Shown: positions 39,203 to 48,678 of the stretch, piece by piece
Numbering within the stretch: the stretch's first letter is position 1
How the letters are laid out: each line of letters begins with the position of its first letter
Assembly: GCA_023301565.1 (NCBI GenBank)
Contig: JALZUO010000034.1
Coordinates: 67,621 to 131,620, forward strand
DNA length: 64,000 nt
Direction of reading: 5' to 3'
Source of the DNA: Oligoflexales bacterium
GTDB taxonomy: Bacteria > Bdellovibrionota_B > Oligoflexia > Oligoflexales > JALZUQ01
Translations under genes and position numbers: made by a program
Notes under the pieces: generated by a model
Seen by the model: only the letters and a program-made list of their open reading frames with translations
What the model was told of the DNA's origin: nothing
Database searches by the model: none

Positions 39203-39742
39203 ATGTCTAATATAATCAAAGCAATCGTTGCGACCTTATTACTATCTCTATCCAGTGTTAGTTTTGCTGCGAAAATTGGAATCATTGATATGCAAAAAGT
39301 GATTCTTAACGTTGGCGAAGGTAAGGCGGAGCGTTCTAAACTTGAAAGACAAGCGAAGCAAAAAGGTAAGAAGCTTGAGAAGCTAAAAGCTCAGGTAGAA
39401 ACATTAGGAAAAGAGCTGCAGAATAAAGAAAAGATCGCCCTTATGAGTGAGTCTGTTCTAAAAAAGAAGGCTCAAGCCTTTCAAACTAAACTTCGGGAGC
39501 TTCAGCAAGGCGAGAGAAAAATGCTTGTTGAGATCAAAAAGCAAGAAGCTAAGGCGACAGATAAAATTGCGCAAAAAGTCACAATCCTAGTAGAGCAAAT
39601 GGCTGCCAAGGAAAGTTTAGATGCTGTTTTTGAAACAAGCAATGCTGGCTTGATGTATGCAAAAGATTATGTGGATCTAACCTCAAAGGTTATAAAGATT
39701 TACGACAAGACTAAAGTTAAGCTAGCGAAAAATAAAAAATAA
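39203..39742 (+). CDS. skp: OmpH/Skp family periplasmic chaperone
   Basis: Signal peptide; KIGIIDMQKVILNVGEGKAERSKLE; coiled-coil; directly after bamA. Confidence 0.88.
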   Translation: MSNIIKAIVATLLLSLSSVSFAAKIGIIDMQKVILNVGEGKAERSKLERQAKQKGKKLEKLKAQVETLGKELQNKEKIALMSESVLKKKAQAFQTKLRELQQGERKMLVEIKKQEAKATDKIAQKVTILVEQMAAKESLDAVFETSNAGLMYAKDYVDLTSKVIKIYDKTKVKLAKNKK

Positions 39743-39744
39743 AT

Positions 39745-40161
39745 ATGAATACACAAGAAATTGAAAACCTCATACCGCATCGTTCTCCGATGCGGTTTGT
39801 TGATAGAGTGACAGAATGCATTCCCATGAAGAAGGTAGTTGCAGAACGCGACATACTCGAAGATGACCCAGTATTTCTTGGTCACTTTCCTGGCTCGCCC
39901 GTACTCCCTGGTGTGCACCAGATAGAAGGTTTGGCGCAAGTAGCAGCCATCATGATTTATTCTGCCAAAGAAACAGGTGTTCCCTGCCGCTTGGTTGGGG
40001 TTAGTAAGGCTAGGTTTCGCTCGCCTGTGTTCCCGGGGAAAGTGTTAAAATACGAAGTAGATTACTTGCGTGATAAAGGCGGGTTTTACTGGTTTTCCGG
40101 GGTTGCCACAGTCGATGGCGAGGTGGCTTGTACGGCAGAGTTTTCTGCCAAGTTGGGTTAG
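39745..40161 (+). CDS. fabZ: 3-hydroxyacyl-ACP dehydratase FabZ
   Basis: IPHRSPMRFVDRV, GHFPGSPVLPGVHQIEGLAQVAA. Confidence 0.92.
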   Translation: MNTQEIENLIPHRSPMRFVDRVTECIPMKKVVAERDILEDDPVFLGHFPGSPVLPGVHQIEGLAQVAAIMIYSAKETGVPCRLVGVSKARFRSPVFPGKVLKYEVDYLRDKGGFYWFSGVATVDGEVACTAEFSAKLG

Positions 40162-40167
40162 GTTTTT

Positions 40168-40962
40168 ATGGGTAGTAAGATATCACCATTGGCACAAGTA
40201 CATGAAGACGCGACTATAGAAGATGGTGTCGAGGTTGGTGCGTTTTCAGTTATTGGTCCAAAAGTTCATATAAAACGTGGCGCTAGGATTGACAGCCACG
40301 TTTACATTGAAGGCTGCACTACGATCGGCGAAGAGACTAGAGTTTACCCTTTTGCCACCCTGGGAACGGAGCCGCAAGATCTTAAATATGCGGGCGAGTC
40401 TACCGAGCTTGTCATAGGAAAAAGAAATTCTATCCGAGAATATTGCAATATTAACGTCGGTACAGTGCAAGATGATTCAAAGACAATCATAGGTGACGAT
40501 AACCTTTTAATGGTTCGAACCCATGTAGCGCACGACTGCGTTATTGGTAACAAATGCATTATAGCCAACGGGGTTAACCTGGCTGGGCACGTAAAAATAG
40601 ACGACGGAGCCGTTCTGGGTGGTATGGTCGGTGTGCATCAGCATGTCCGTATTGGGAAGCTTGTTATGGCTGGAGGCGGGGCTATGGTCGCTCAAGACGT
40701 ACCTCCCTATTGCATGGTTCATGGTGATAGGGCGAAGATCAAAGGTTTGAACGTAATAGGGCTTAAGAGAAGTTCTTTGGGGCGTGAAGAAATAGCGCAC
40801 TTAAAGCTGATATTTAGAACTATATTTGATTCAGGGCTGAGAAAAGATAAAGCTGTAGAAAAAATTCAAGAGATGGCTGAGTTTCCAGATATTGGAAAAC
40901 AGTTTGTAACTTTTCTAGAAAAATCTACACGAGGTATTTGTAGACCACCTTTGGAAAGCTAA
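40168..40962 (+). CDS. lpxA: UDP-N-acetylglucosamine O-acyltransferase LpxA
   Basis: Hexapeptide repeats; NLLMVRTHVAHDCVIGN; GLNVIGLKR. Confidence 0.95.
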   Translation: MGSKISPLAQVHEDATIEDGVEVGAFSVIGPKVHIKRGARIDSHVYIEGCTTIGEETRVYPFATLGTEPQDLKYAGESTELVIGKRNSIREYCNINVGTVQDDSKTIIGDDNLLMVRTHVAHDCVIGNKCIIANGVNLAGHVKIDDGAVLGGMVGVHQHVRIGKLVMAGGGAMVAQDVPPYCMVHGDRAKIKGLNVIGLKRSSLGREEIAHLKLIFRTIFDSGLRKDKAVEKIQEMAEFPDIGKQFVTFLEKSTRGICRPPLES

Positions 40963-42134
40963 TGAAGCGTCCTAAGGTTTTTTTCTCTGTGGGCGAAAAA
41001 TCGGGCGATCTTATCGCTGCCGGAGTGATTCGTGCTTTAGGCTCGGAAGCGATCTGTTTCGGAGTATGCGGTCCTAAAATGATCGAGCAAGGCTGCACAG
41101 CTGTAGAGAGCATGGAGTCATTTCAAGCTTTTGGTGTGTCTGATGTGGTTCAAAAAATCCCCAAGATAGTTGGTCGGTACTCTCAGCTTATTGCCGAGAT
41201 TGAGCGTATTGATCCTGACGTTGTCGTACTTGTCGATGCTCCTGGGCTACATTTTCAGCTGGCCGAACGATTGCGCGGCCTAAACATCCCAATCGTACAG
41301 CTGGTAGCTCCAAAGCTATGGGCTTGGGGCGCTTCGAGGGTTAAGCGTCTCAGGCGAGACTTTGCAAAAGTGCTCGGTATTCTGCCTTTTGAACGCAAGT
41401 TCTTTGAAGATCACGGAGTTAAGTATAAATACGTAGGTTGCCCCGTGGTTGACCGGGTAGGTGAAGTCCTGCAAGAAATTGCTCTGCAAGAAAAAGGGCG
41501 AGAAGAAAAAAATAACGCTAAATGGTACGCCGCGCTTCCTGGCAGCAGGCTTAGCGAGTGGAGTTTCTTCCTGCCTTTTTTTGCGAAGTTCTTGCGAGAG
41601 AACGCAGCGCGAAAAACAAAATGGGTCATCCCTGTCTCGGACAACTTGGAATGGGGTTATCTTCAAAAAAAATTCTCAGAATCTTTAAGCGCGCTTAAAG
41701 GTATTTCTGACGATCAGTGCAAGCTTGGTTTAGACAAGCACAAGTTTTCCGTGATTGCTTCGTATGGACCGGTTAGCTTTGTAAAGGGAGACTCTTTGAA
41801 GGTTATGGCGCTGGCTGAAGCCTGCTTGGTTTCTTCAGGGACGGTCGCTTTGGAGTCTGCTCTTCTTCAGAAAAAAACAGTGGTTATCTACAAACTCGAT
41901 GACCTTACTTATAGGGTTGCAAAAGCACTTGTTCAAATTCCTTATGTGAGTTTACCTAACTTGGCTTTATCTAGGCCGCTGTTGGATGAGCACCTGCAAC
42001 AGCTTGACGTGCACAGCGTATCAGCTTCATTGTTTTCTAGTCCAATGGATCAGAAGGGTTACGAGAGTTTGGTTGAATGCTTTACACCTATGGACTACGC
42101 TAAATGTCGAAACGAAGTTTTAGAGCTAGTATAG
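40962..42134 (+). CDS. lpxB: Lipid-A-disaccharide synthase LpxB
   Basis: FFSVGEKSGDLIAAGVIRAL, VVLVDAPGLHFQLAERL, LPGSRLSEW; ends next to the exporter gene. Confidence 0.93.
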   Translation: MKRPKVFFSVGEKSGDLIAAGVIRALGSEAICFGVCGPKMIEQGCTAVESMESFQAFGVSDVVQKIPKIVGRYSQLIAEIERIDPDVVVLVDAPGLHFQLAERLRGLNIPIVQLVAPKLWAWGASRVKRLRRDFAKVLGILPFERKFFEDHGVKYKYVGCPVVDRVGEVLQEIALQEKGREEKNNAKWYAALPGSRLSEWSFFLPFFAKFLRENAARKTKWVIPVSDNLEWGYLQKKFSESLSALKGISDDQCKLGLDKHKFSVIASYGPVSFVKGDSLKVMALAEACLVSSGTVALESALLQKKTVVIYKLDDLTYRVAKALVQIPYVSLPNLALSRPLLDEHLQQLDVHSVSASLFSSPMDQKGYESLVECFTPMDYAKCRNEVLELV

Positions 42135-43844
42135 ATGTCTCTGCAGAAGTTGATTTTATCTTATTTAAAAAAGAACTATAGGTTAGTCGGGCTATCCTTT
42201 GGCTGTATGCTAGTGGTTTCTTTTTTTCACGCTTTTCTTCTTTTTCTCTTGGGTCCTTTTTTAACTTTGTTTTTTGGCGCTAAATCCACCTTGTCTGGAG
42301 TTAGTTTTATGGACCGATTCACGCAGTTTGTTTTAGACCTAAATCCACTGCATTTAGCGGTTGGCTTGCCACTTTTGTTAGTGACCGCTAAGCTTTTTTC
42401 TGCATTTTGTCAGTACTACTATAAATACACCCAGAGCAGGTTGTTTATCGGGTTTGTTCAGGAGATTCGATTGTGGTTGTTTGAGCGAGTCGTGTCATTG
42501 CCTACAGAGGAGATCCAGGCAAAGGTGCCGTCAGAGTGGACAAGTTTAATGATGCACGAAGTGGACTACCTAAAGGGACGGATTTTAGCCTTGGTTCAAG
42601 GCTTGTCAAAAGATGCTGCTGCCTTGCTCGGCTGTGCATTTGTTGTAGTTTTTTCTTTGTTTTCTGTGATTCACATCATTTCTATTTATGTTTTTCTGCT
42701 TGCACTAATATTTTTTGGGTCTGGGTGGATGCTTTCAACCCATGCTCATAGGTATCAAAAGTACATAGCTAGGATGGTTCATTTAGCTCAAAATTTTAGT
42801 GAGAGATATGTTTACGTGCGGGCAGAAAAAGTGGATAAGTCTGAATCCAAAGCTCTTTTAAGTGAAAGTGAAGGATTTTATCTGGAGAGGCGCAGAATCT
42901 TATGGGTTACCACCTTAATGGGGCCTGCCTTAGAGTTTTCAGTGGTTTTGATGATCTCATTGCTTTGTTATTTTTTCTGGAATGAGGCTGTTACTCTTAG
43001 CTCTGCTTCATTTTTGTCGGGTGTCGGAGCATTTGCGGCTGCATTGAAACCTATCCGAAGTTTAGGTCAAAACGGTGCCAGTCTGTTTGAAATCTACGGA
43101 GTAATGCAAGAAAAGTGGGGCGTCCTGCTAGCAGGCCACCATAACAAAGCAGACAATGTTGTTAAAAAAGAATTAAACAAAGAACTTTCCTGCAGAGTGG
43201 AAGCTTTTGATTTTCCTGTGGGAGGGCGAACGGTTTCTAGCCCACAGTGGGATTTCATGGCTTCAAAAATGTTTGTTTTGGTCGGGCAGTCTGGGTCAGG
43301 TAAAACCTCTTTTCTTACCCAACTTGTAGGGTTGGGCTCGTGTTCTTTTGCGGCAGGGCATGAATCTAGGTTTGCTTACGTCGCGCAAAGGCCTTTTTTG
43401 TTTGATGGCACTATAGGTGAAAATTTGGAGTATGGTTTAGTCGCTGGTATAGAAGGTGACCTAGAAAACGGACTAGGAAATGAACAACAAAGTTTTTGCC
43501 GCAAACGTTTCAATGCTTTGCCCTTCAGGCCCACCTGGTTAAAGTGGGAACGCTCTGTAGAGGGCCTTTCCGGCGGGCAGCGTTACATTGTCTCTTTTCT
43601 TAGGGGAATGTTTTTCCAAAGGCCCGTGTTGGTTTTAGATGAGCCGTTTGCTTCATTAGATCCTGATTTAGAGAAGTGGGTTTTCTCTTTGCTTGAATCA
43701 GAGATTGCTAGTGGAAGAGCTATTGTCCTTTCAACGCACCGGTTTGAAGTTTTGCGGGAGGATCACGCGATCTGGGAAGTTACAACAAAAAATATACGTC
43801 CTATCTCCTTGGCGCAGCTGCATGAACGGTATCACCCATGCTAG
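42135..43844 (+). CDS. ABC transporter, fused permease/ATPase (MsbA-like, divergent)
   Basis: N-terminal TM domain; GQSGSGKTSFLTQL, LSGGQRYIVSFLRG, VLVLDEPFASLD, STHR; located between lpxB and lpxK. Confidence 0.82.
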   Translation: MSLQKLILSYLKKNYRLVGLSFGCMLVVSFFHAFLLFLLGPFLTLFFGAKSTLSGVSFMDRFTQFVLDLNPLHLAVGLPLLLVTAKLFSAFCQYYYKYTQSRLFIGFVQEIRLWLFERVVSLPTEEIQAKVPSEWTSLMMHEVDYLKGRILALVQGLSKDAAALLGCAFVVVFSLFSVIHIISIYVFLLALIFFGSGWMLSTHAHRYQKYIARMVHLAQNFSERYVYVRAEKVDKSESKALLSESEGFYLERRRILWVTTLMGPALEFSVVLMISLLCYFFWNEAVTLSSASFLSGVGAFAAALKPIRSLGQNGASLFEIYGVMQEKWGVLLAGHHNKADNVVKKELNKELSCRVEAFDFPVGGRTVSSPQWDFMASKMFVLVGQSGSGKTSFLTQLVGLGSCSFAAGHESRFAYVAQRPFLFDGTIGENLEYGLVAGIEGDLENGLGNEQQSFCRKRFNALPFRPTWLKWERSVEGLSGGQRYIVSFLRGMFFQRPVLVLDEPFASLDPDLEKWVFSLLESEIASGRAIVLSTHRFEVLREDHAIWEVTTKNIRPISLAQLHERYHPC

Positions 43845-44881
43845 TACATATCTTGCTGCTTCCTTTTTCTCTTTGCTTTCGGTTTGTGGTTGCGGTTCGT
43901 AATTACTTGTTTGATACCGCTTTTTTAAAAGCTCGAAAACTAAAGGTTCCTGTCTTCTCTATTGGGAATATAGCTATGGGCGGCGTAGGCAAGACGCCTA
44001 TTGTGCGTAGTTTGGCCCAAAAGCTTTTAGTAGAAGGTAGAAGGCCCGCGGTCTCACTCAGAGGGTATAAAGGGGATGTTCCTAAGGCAGGGGTTCATGT
44101 TACAGAACGCGAAACTTTTGCTTCGGGCGCGCCAGCTGGTGCCGTAAAGGAGCTTTTTTTGGGGGATGAGGCAGCTTTGTATAGGCGCCTTTTGCCATCA
44201 ACACCTCTTTTGGTAGGGGCTAGTAGGTTTCGGGTAGCCTCGGATTATCTGCAGAGCTCATTGCCAAGTATAGACTGCCTGTTGGTAGACGATGGCTTCC
44301 AGCACAGGTGGCTGCATCGAGATTTTGATGTTGTGGTTTTACCAGTTTCCCAAAAAAACTTTTCGTTGTTTCCTCTCGGCTTGAACCGTGAATCGCAGAC
44401 GGCCCTCAAGAGAGCATCAGCGATTTTTTGGATGCATGATTCCAGTGATACTTTTAATGGCCGGAAGGTGAATCCAGAGGTTTCTGTTGAGGCATTGGGT
44501 GATCTAAAGCAAATTCATTGCCTTAAAAAAGTAAGCAGAGTTTCTACCCCTTTGGACGGTCTAAGTGGGGGGCAGGATTTGCCTAAGCAGTCTAGCTATA
44601 CTTTGGCGTGCGCTCTTGGAAACAACGCGCAAGTGGCTGAGACGCTACATACTGCCGGTTATAGCTGGCCAGCTCAAAAGCTATTTTTGCAAGATCACGC
44701 AAAGATGAACTCCAGTCATCGGGCTAAGATTGATTCATGGGGGCTCCCTGTAGTAACGACTTGGAAAGATTATCTTCGTCAGCCGGCGTTTTTTGGAGGC
44801 CTCCAGGCAGTTGTTTTTATTATTGAAATTGAGATTCTTTGGTCCGAGGACCCGCTTTTACTGCTGCCACTAGGTAAGTAG
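43838..44881 (+). CDS. lpxK: Tetraacyldisaccharide 4'-kinase LpxK
   Basis: VFSIGNIAMGGVGKTPIVRSLA, LLVDDGFQHRWLHRDFDVVVLP. Confidence 0.93.
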   Translation: MLVHILLLPFSLCFRFVVAVRNYLFDTAFLKARKLKVPVFSIGNIAMGGVGKTPIVRSLAQKLLVEGRRPAVSLRGYKGDVPKAGVHVTERETFASGAPAGAVKELFLGDEAALYRRLLPSTPLLVGASRFRVASDYLQSSLPSIDCLLVDDGFQHRWLHRDFDVVVLPVSQKNFSLFPLGLNRESQTALKRASAIFWMHDSSDTFNGRKVNPEVSVEALGDLKQIHCLKKVSRVSTPLDGLSGGQDLPKQSSYTLACALGNNAQVAETLHTAGYSWPAQKLFLQDHAKMNSSHRAKIDSWGLPVVTTWKDYLRQPAFFGGLQAVVFIIEIEILWSEDPLLLLPLGK

Positions 44882-45030
44882 TTCCCTGAGCCAGACTCGT
44901 TTTTAAACCATATAAGCTTAGAATCTAAGTCAGGTCGTGTTTTTTTCTTTACCATATTTGAAAACGGCCCGAGCAGTATTCCACGAGAATGATTTCTCAC
45001 TTGGATAGATTTCCTTATTTGGGGTTTGAT

Positions 45031-46086
45031 ATGTCACAGACGCAAAACAACCAGTCACCTAACATGAACGACAATAGTACGTTCCCGTCGCACGCTGCGC
45101 CGCACTCTAATCCGTTTACTGCGGACCTTAGAGGTGAGTTCACAAGTAACTTCGGAACGACTAATACGGATGCAGCAGCTTCTCAGATTTTTCGGGAAGG
45201 TGGTTTCGGTCGTGAAAAAAAAGTAAGCTACTTTTTGGTCTTCGGCTTGATTCTTGTTGCACTTGCCATTGGTGGTTACTATGTATGGCAGCAGTTTGGA
45301 GGTACAACCTCGTACCCAATTCCGCGTCAGCCAGTTACGGAACGACCAATGCCAAAAGCTTACGAGCCACCAGTTGTAGCAACTCAAGAGCCCGTAGCAA
45401 TGCCAGAACCGGTTGGCCTAGATACAACCTCTCCAGCTTTAGATCAGCCAATTGCTAACGACCCGTTCGCCCAGCAAGCGCCTATAGCCCAGCAGCCAAT
45501 TGCACAGCCGGTTGTCCAGCAACCAGTTTATCAGCAGCTTCCTGCTCCTGCAGACCCTAGTACTTTGGGTCCAGGCCAGGTTGATGGTCCTCCAAACGGA
45601 CATACAATGGGTTACAACGAAGCAACTCCGGTTTACTTTACTTGGGGCGGCAGCGGAGCGGTTAAGTTTTCACGTAATGCAAATATGAGTCCTTTGGATA
45701 GGTCTGCAAAAGGCGGAAGCTATGCATTTCACGGTCCAATGCCTGGAACTTGGTATTGGCAAGCTGGCAACGGCGAAGTTAGAAGCTTCAACGTGGATGC
45801 GCCAATTCGCAAACAAGTATCTGTGGTCAGCCCTGGAGCTGGACAAACTGTTGCTGGTAACGGTGGCGCTGTCCAAATCCAAGGAACTACAGGTGTAGCC
45901 TACTACAGAGTCGAATTTAGCTCTTCGCAAAACTGGGGAATTCCCGATTACCGTATTCATAGCCAGTCAACTCAAGTGGCTCTAAACGGTATTCAGCCAG
46001 GTAGCTATCAGATGCGCGTCGGCGCTTTTTCTGAGCAGTCTGGACGAATGGAATACACAAACCCAATGCCAGTAACCGTTCAATAA
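45031..46086 (+). CDS. Single-TM protein with Pro/Gln-rich linker and Ig/FN3-like C-terminal domains
   Basis: TM VSYFLVFGLILVALAIGGYYVW; linker QQAPIAQQPIAQPVVQQPVYQQ; two beta-sandwich-like segments. Confidence 0.6.
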   Translation: MSQTQNNQSPNMNDNSTFPSHAAPHSNPFTADLRGEFTSNFGTTNTDAAASQIFREGGFGREKKVSYFLVFGLILVALAIGGYYVWQQFGGTTSYPIPRQPVTERPMPKAYEPPVVATQEPVAMPEPVGLDTTSPALDQPIANDPFAQQAPIAQQPIAQPVVQQPVYQQLPAPADPSTLGPGQVDGPPNGHTMGYNEATPVYFTWGGSGAVKFSRNANMSPLDRSAKGGSYAFHGPMPGTWYWQAGNGEVRSFNVDAPIRKQVSVVSPGAGQTVAGNGGAVQIQGTTGVAYYRVEFSSSQNWGIPDYRIHSQSTQVALNGIQPGSYQMRVGAFSEQSGRMEYTNPMPVTVQ

Positions 46087-46128
46087 AAAAGCTATTAGAT
46101 AGTTAAACTCAAACAAACTGAGTATACT

Positions 46129-46155
46129 AGCCCAGAATAACCTTCTGGGCTTTTT
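46129..46155 (+). terminator. Rho-independent terminator directly abutting the next ATG
   Basis: AGCCCAGAA-TAACC-TTCTGGGCT then TTTT, then ATG at 46156. Confidence 0.85.
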
Positions 46156-46746
46156 ATGTCTTATGTGAAAAAAACAGTAAGAAAGAATCTTCTACAAAAA
46201 AGAGATGGGCTATCTAGTCAAACTCGAAAAAATATAGCTCTTTCAGCACTCGAGCATTCCGTAGATCTTTGGGCCTCGGCAGGTCAGATTCTCTGTTATG
46301 CTCCCTATGGCTCTGAGCTACCCCTTTTAGAGTCCTTGTTTCATCTTCTTGCTACAAAAAAAAACCAAAAAATATCTGTTTTCTTGCCGAGGGTAGAGAA
46401 GGATCATAAAATGTCTTTCTGGTCCTTTAGGCAAGGAGACCGTACTGTAGTAAACAAATGGGGCATTGCAGAGCCTGAACCTGCCAAGGCGACACAGTGG
46501 ACTCCAAATCTAAGCACTGTTGCCCTAGTACCCGCTCTAGCCGTGGATCGAGCAGGCAACCGCCTAGGTTACGGCGGTGGGTTTTACGACAGGTTTTTCG
46601 GTGCTAACCCCCAAGTTTTAAAGTTTGCACTGTTGCCAGACGATTCCTTTTTGGATGTAGCAACGTGGCCCGTAGACGAAACCGATATCTTTATGGAATG
46701 GGTTGCGACAGAAAAGCAGCTTGTGAGGTGTAGTGGTGCAAGTTAA
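46156..46746 (+). CDS. 5-formyltetrahydrofolate cyclo-ligase
   Basis: VALVPALAVDRAGNRLGYGGGFYDRF, PVDETDIFMEWVATE. Confidence 0.9.
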   Translation: MSYVKKTVRKNLLQKRDGLSSQTRKNIALSALEHSVDLWASAGQILCYAPYGSELPLLESLFHLLATKKNQKISVFLPRVEKDHKMSFWSFRQGDRTVVNKWGIAEPEPAKATQWTPNLSTVALVPALAVDRAGNRLGYGGGFYDRFFGANPQVLKFALLPDDSFLDVATWPVDETDIFMEWVATEKQLVRCSGAS

Positions 46747-47143
46747 GTGCGTATTCTGTCAAATCTCTTCCGAGTCATTGATCATGGAAAACAAGACGAT
46801 GCTTGCTTTTTACGATAGATACCCAGTTACAAAGACTCACTGCTTGGTTGTTCCCAGGAGGCATTGCCTCGACTATTTTTCATTAAGCAAAGAAGAGCAG
46901 ATAGACCTACAGGAGCTGCTGCACTCGCTGAAAGATTTGCTTTTGGCCCAAGACAAGACAATCACAGGTTTTAATATTGGTGCAAACTGCGGTGAAGATG
47001 CCGGCCAGACCATTTTTCATTGCCATGTGCACCTTATTCCACGGCGAGCAGGTGATATGCAAAACCCCGCGGGTGGTGTTCGCGGGGTTATTCCTGAGAA
47101 ACAATCGTACAAATGTTTATTTAACGCTTCAAAAAGGCCTTGA
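46733..47143 (+). CDS. HIT family hydrolase
   Basis: VVPRRH, NIGANCGEDAGQTIFHCHVHLIPRRAGD (HxHxH triad), NPAGGVRGVIPEKQ. Confidence 0.93.
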   Translation: MVQVKCVFCQISSESLIMENKTMLAFYDRYPVTKTHCLVVPRRHCLDYFSLSKEEQIDLQELLHSLKDLLLAQDKTITGFNIGANCGEDAGQTIFHCHVHLIPRRAGDMQNPAGGVRGVIPEKQSYKCLFNASKRP

Positions 47144-48593
47144 ATATCTGCGTCATTAGCCGGCTAGAAAAACCGCGGATGATAGCTTTGACAGTGTATT
47201 CCATTAAACCTTGGCGTTTTCTTCCGCCTCGCGGTCCTCTTGTACCAAATATATTTGAGAGGCCGCCAGAGCTTTTCTTTTCTTCTTTTTCTTCTTCTTT
47301 GCTGCGCTCTTCCCGGCGTTTTAGAATCATTTCATGTGCGGACTCTCTATCGACTGTTTTTCCATAAATTGTTCCGAACAGCGAGCTTTCGATCATCGCA
47401 GTTTTCGCTTCAGCTGATAGAGGGCCAATCTGAGACATGGGCGGTGCGTTCAGAACCTCTTTTGTTTCTGTTGGGGTTCCCTTTTCGTCAAGTACCGATA
47501 CTAGTGACTCCCCGACGCCAAGAGTTGTCAGTGTCTTTGCAATGTCAAGGTTTGGGTTTATTCGAAAGCTTTTTGCAGCTGCACGGATCGCTTTTTGATC
47601 TTTTTCTGTAAAAGCTCTTAATGCGTGTTGAATCTTGTTTCCAAGCTGGCTGAGTACCCCGTCAGGTATATCTGCTGGGTTTTGAGTAACAAAATAGATC
47701 CCTACGCCTTTAGAGCGAACCAGCTTTACAACCATTTCAATTTTTTCTAGCAGCAACTTTGGCGTGTCTTTGAATAAAAGGTGTGCTTCGTCAAAGAAGA
47801 ATACGAGTTTGGGTTTATCCATGTCGCCGACCTCTGGAAGCTCTTCAAAAAGCTCACTCATGAGCCAAAGCAAAAAGATAGAGTAGAGGCGTGAGTCTTG
47901 AATGAGCTTGCGTCCATCCAACACGTGAACCAACCCACTTCCATCAGGAGATTTTTTTAGCCAGTCTTTTACGTTGAGCGCGGGTTCGCCAAAAAAGTTT
48001 TTGGCACCGGCTTCTTCAAGAGTCAAGACGTCTCTTAGCAAAGCCCCTACAGATCCTTTGTTAATCGTTCCGTATTCAGCTTGAAGCTCGTCTTTGGATT
48101 CAGTTAAAAATTGCAGCATGGACCTGAGGTCTGAAATATCCAAAAGCGGCATCTGTTTTTCTTTGGCTATTTTAAAGGCTAGAGTTAAAATTCCTTCTTG
48201 TGCGTCTGAGCAGTCAAAAAGACGGGCTAGAAGCTGTGAGCCCATATCTTCGATGGTGGTCCTAATAGGATGTCCATTTTCTGCAAACAGATCCCAAAAA
48301 ACGACAGAGGCAGCTTTAAACTGAAAATCATCTAGGCCCATTTTGTTGGTGCGCTCTTTTACTTTTGGATGGTCTTTGCCGGCTGCGGCCAGTCCAGAGA
48401 GATCTCCTTTTACGTCTGCCGTAAACACGGGTACTCCGGCCGCTGCAAACTGCTCTGCCAGTACCTGTAAAGTGACTGTCTTGCCGGTTCCTGTTGCCCC
48501 AGCTATGAGCCCATGACGGTTGGCCATTTTTAAATTGAGGTAGACCTTTTCATTGTCTGTTGCTTGGCCAATTAAAATTCCTTGATCTTTCAT
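47121..48593 (-). CDS. HerA-like helicase domain protein (DUF853/YjgR family)
   Basis: NRHGLIAGATGTGKTVTLQVLAEQF, FTADVKGDLSGLA, LVFFFDEAHLLF, IYFVTQNPADIPD. Confidence 0.92.
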   Translation of the reverse strand: MKDQGILIGQATDNEKVYLNLKMANRHGLIAGATGTGKTVTLQVLAEQFAAAGVPVFTADVKGDLSGLAAAGKDHPKVKERTNKMGLDDFQFKAASVVFWDLFAENGHPIRTTIEDMGSQLLARLFDCSDAQEGILTLAFKIAKEKQMPLLDISDLRSMLQFLTESKDELQAEYGTINKGSVGALLRDVLTLEEAGAKNFFGEPALNVKDWLKKSPDGSGLVHVLDGRKLIQDSRLYSIFLLWLMSELFEELPEVGDMDKPKLVFFFDEAHLLFKDTPKLLLEKIEMVVKLVRSKGVGIYFVTQNPADIPDGVLSQLGNKIQHALRAFTEKDQKAIRAAAKSFRINPNLDIAKTLTTLGVGESLVSVLDEKGTPTETKEVLNAPPMSQIGPLSAEAKTAMIESSLFGTIYGKTVDRESAHEMILKRREERSKEEEKEEKKSSGGLSNIFGTRGPRGGRKRQGLMEYTVKAIIRGFSSRLMTQIFKAFLKR

Positions 48594-48678
48594 GGTTTAC
48601 TCTCTCCCAAAGCCGTTTCATCCTAATTTTGGATATTCGGGGTATGTTAACATTGGTCTTAAGCAGGAGGTAGTAAAA

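Noticed and set aside
41316-41688. Overlapping ORFs on both strands inside lpxB
   Set aside because: Shadow ORFs; lpxB frame has clear family motifs throughout.
46129-46156. 6S RNA upstream of the 5-formyl-THF cyclo-ligase (as in ssrS-ygfA of enterics)
   Set aside because: The upstream intergenic space is about 70 bp and contains only a terminator; too short for 6S RNA.
47063-47089. AACCCCGCG/CGCGGGGTT inverted repeat resembling a terminator
   Set aside because: Inside the HIT gene, encoding the family-conserved NPxGGVRGVIP motif, and without a T-tract after the stem.
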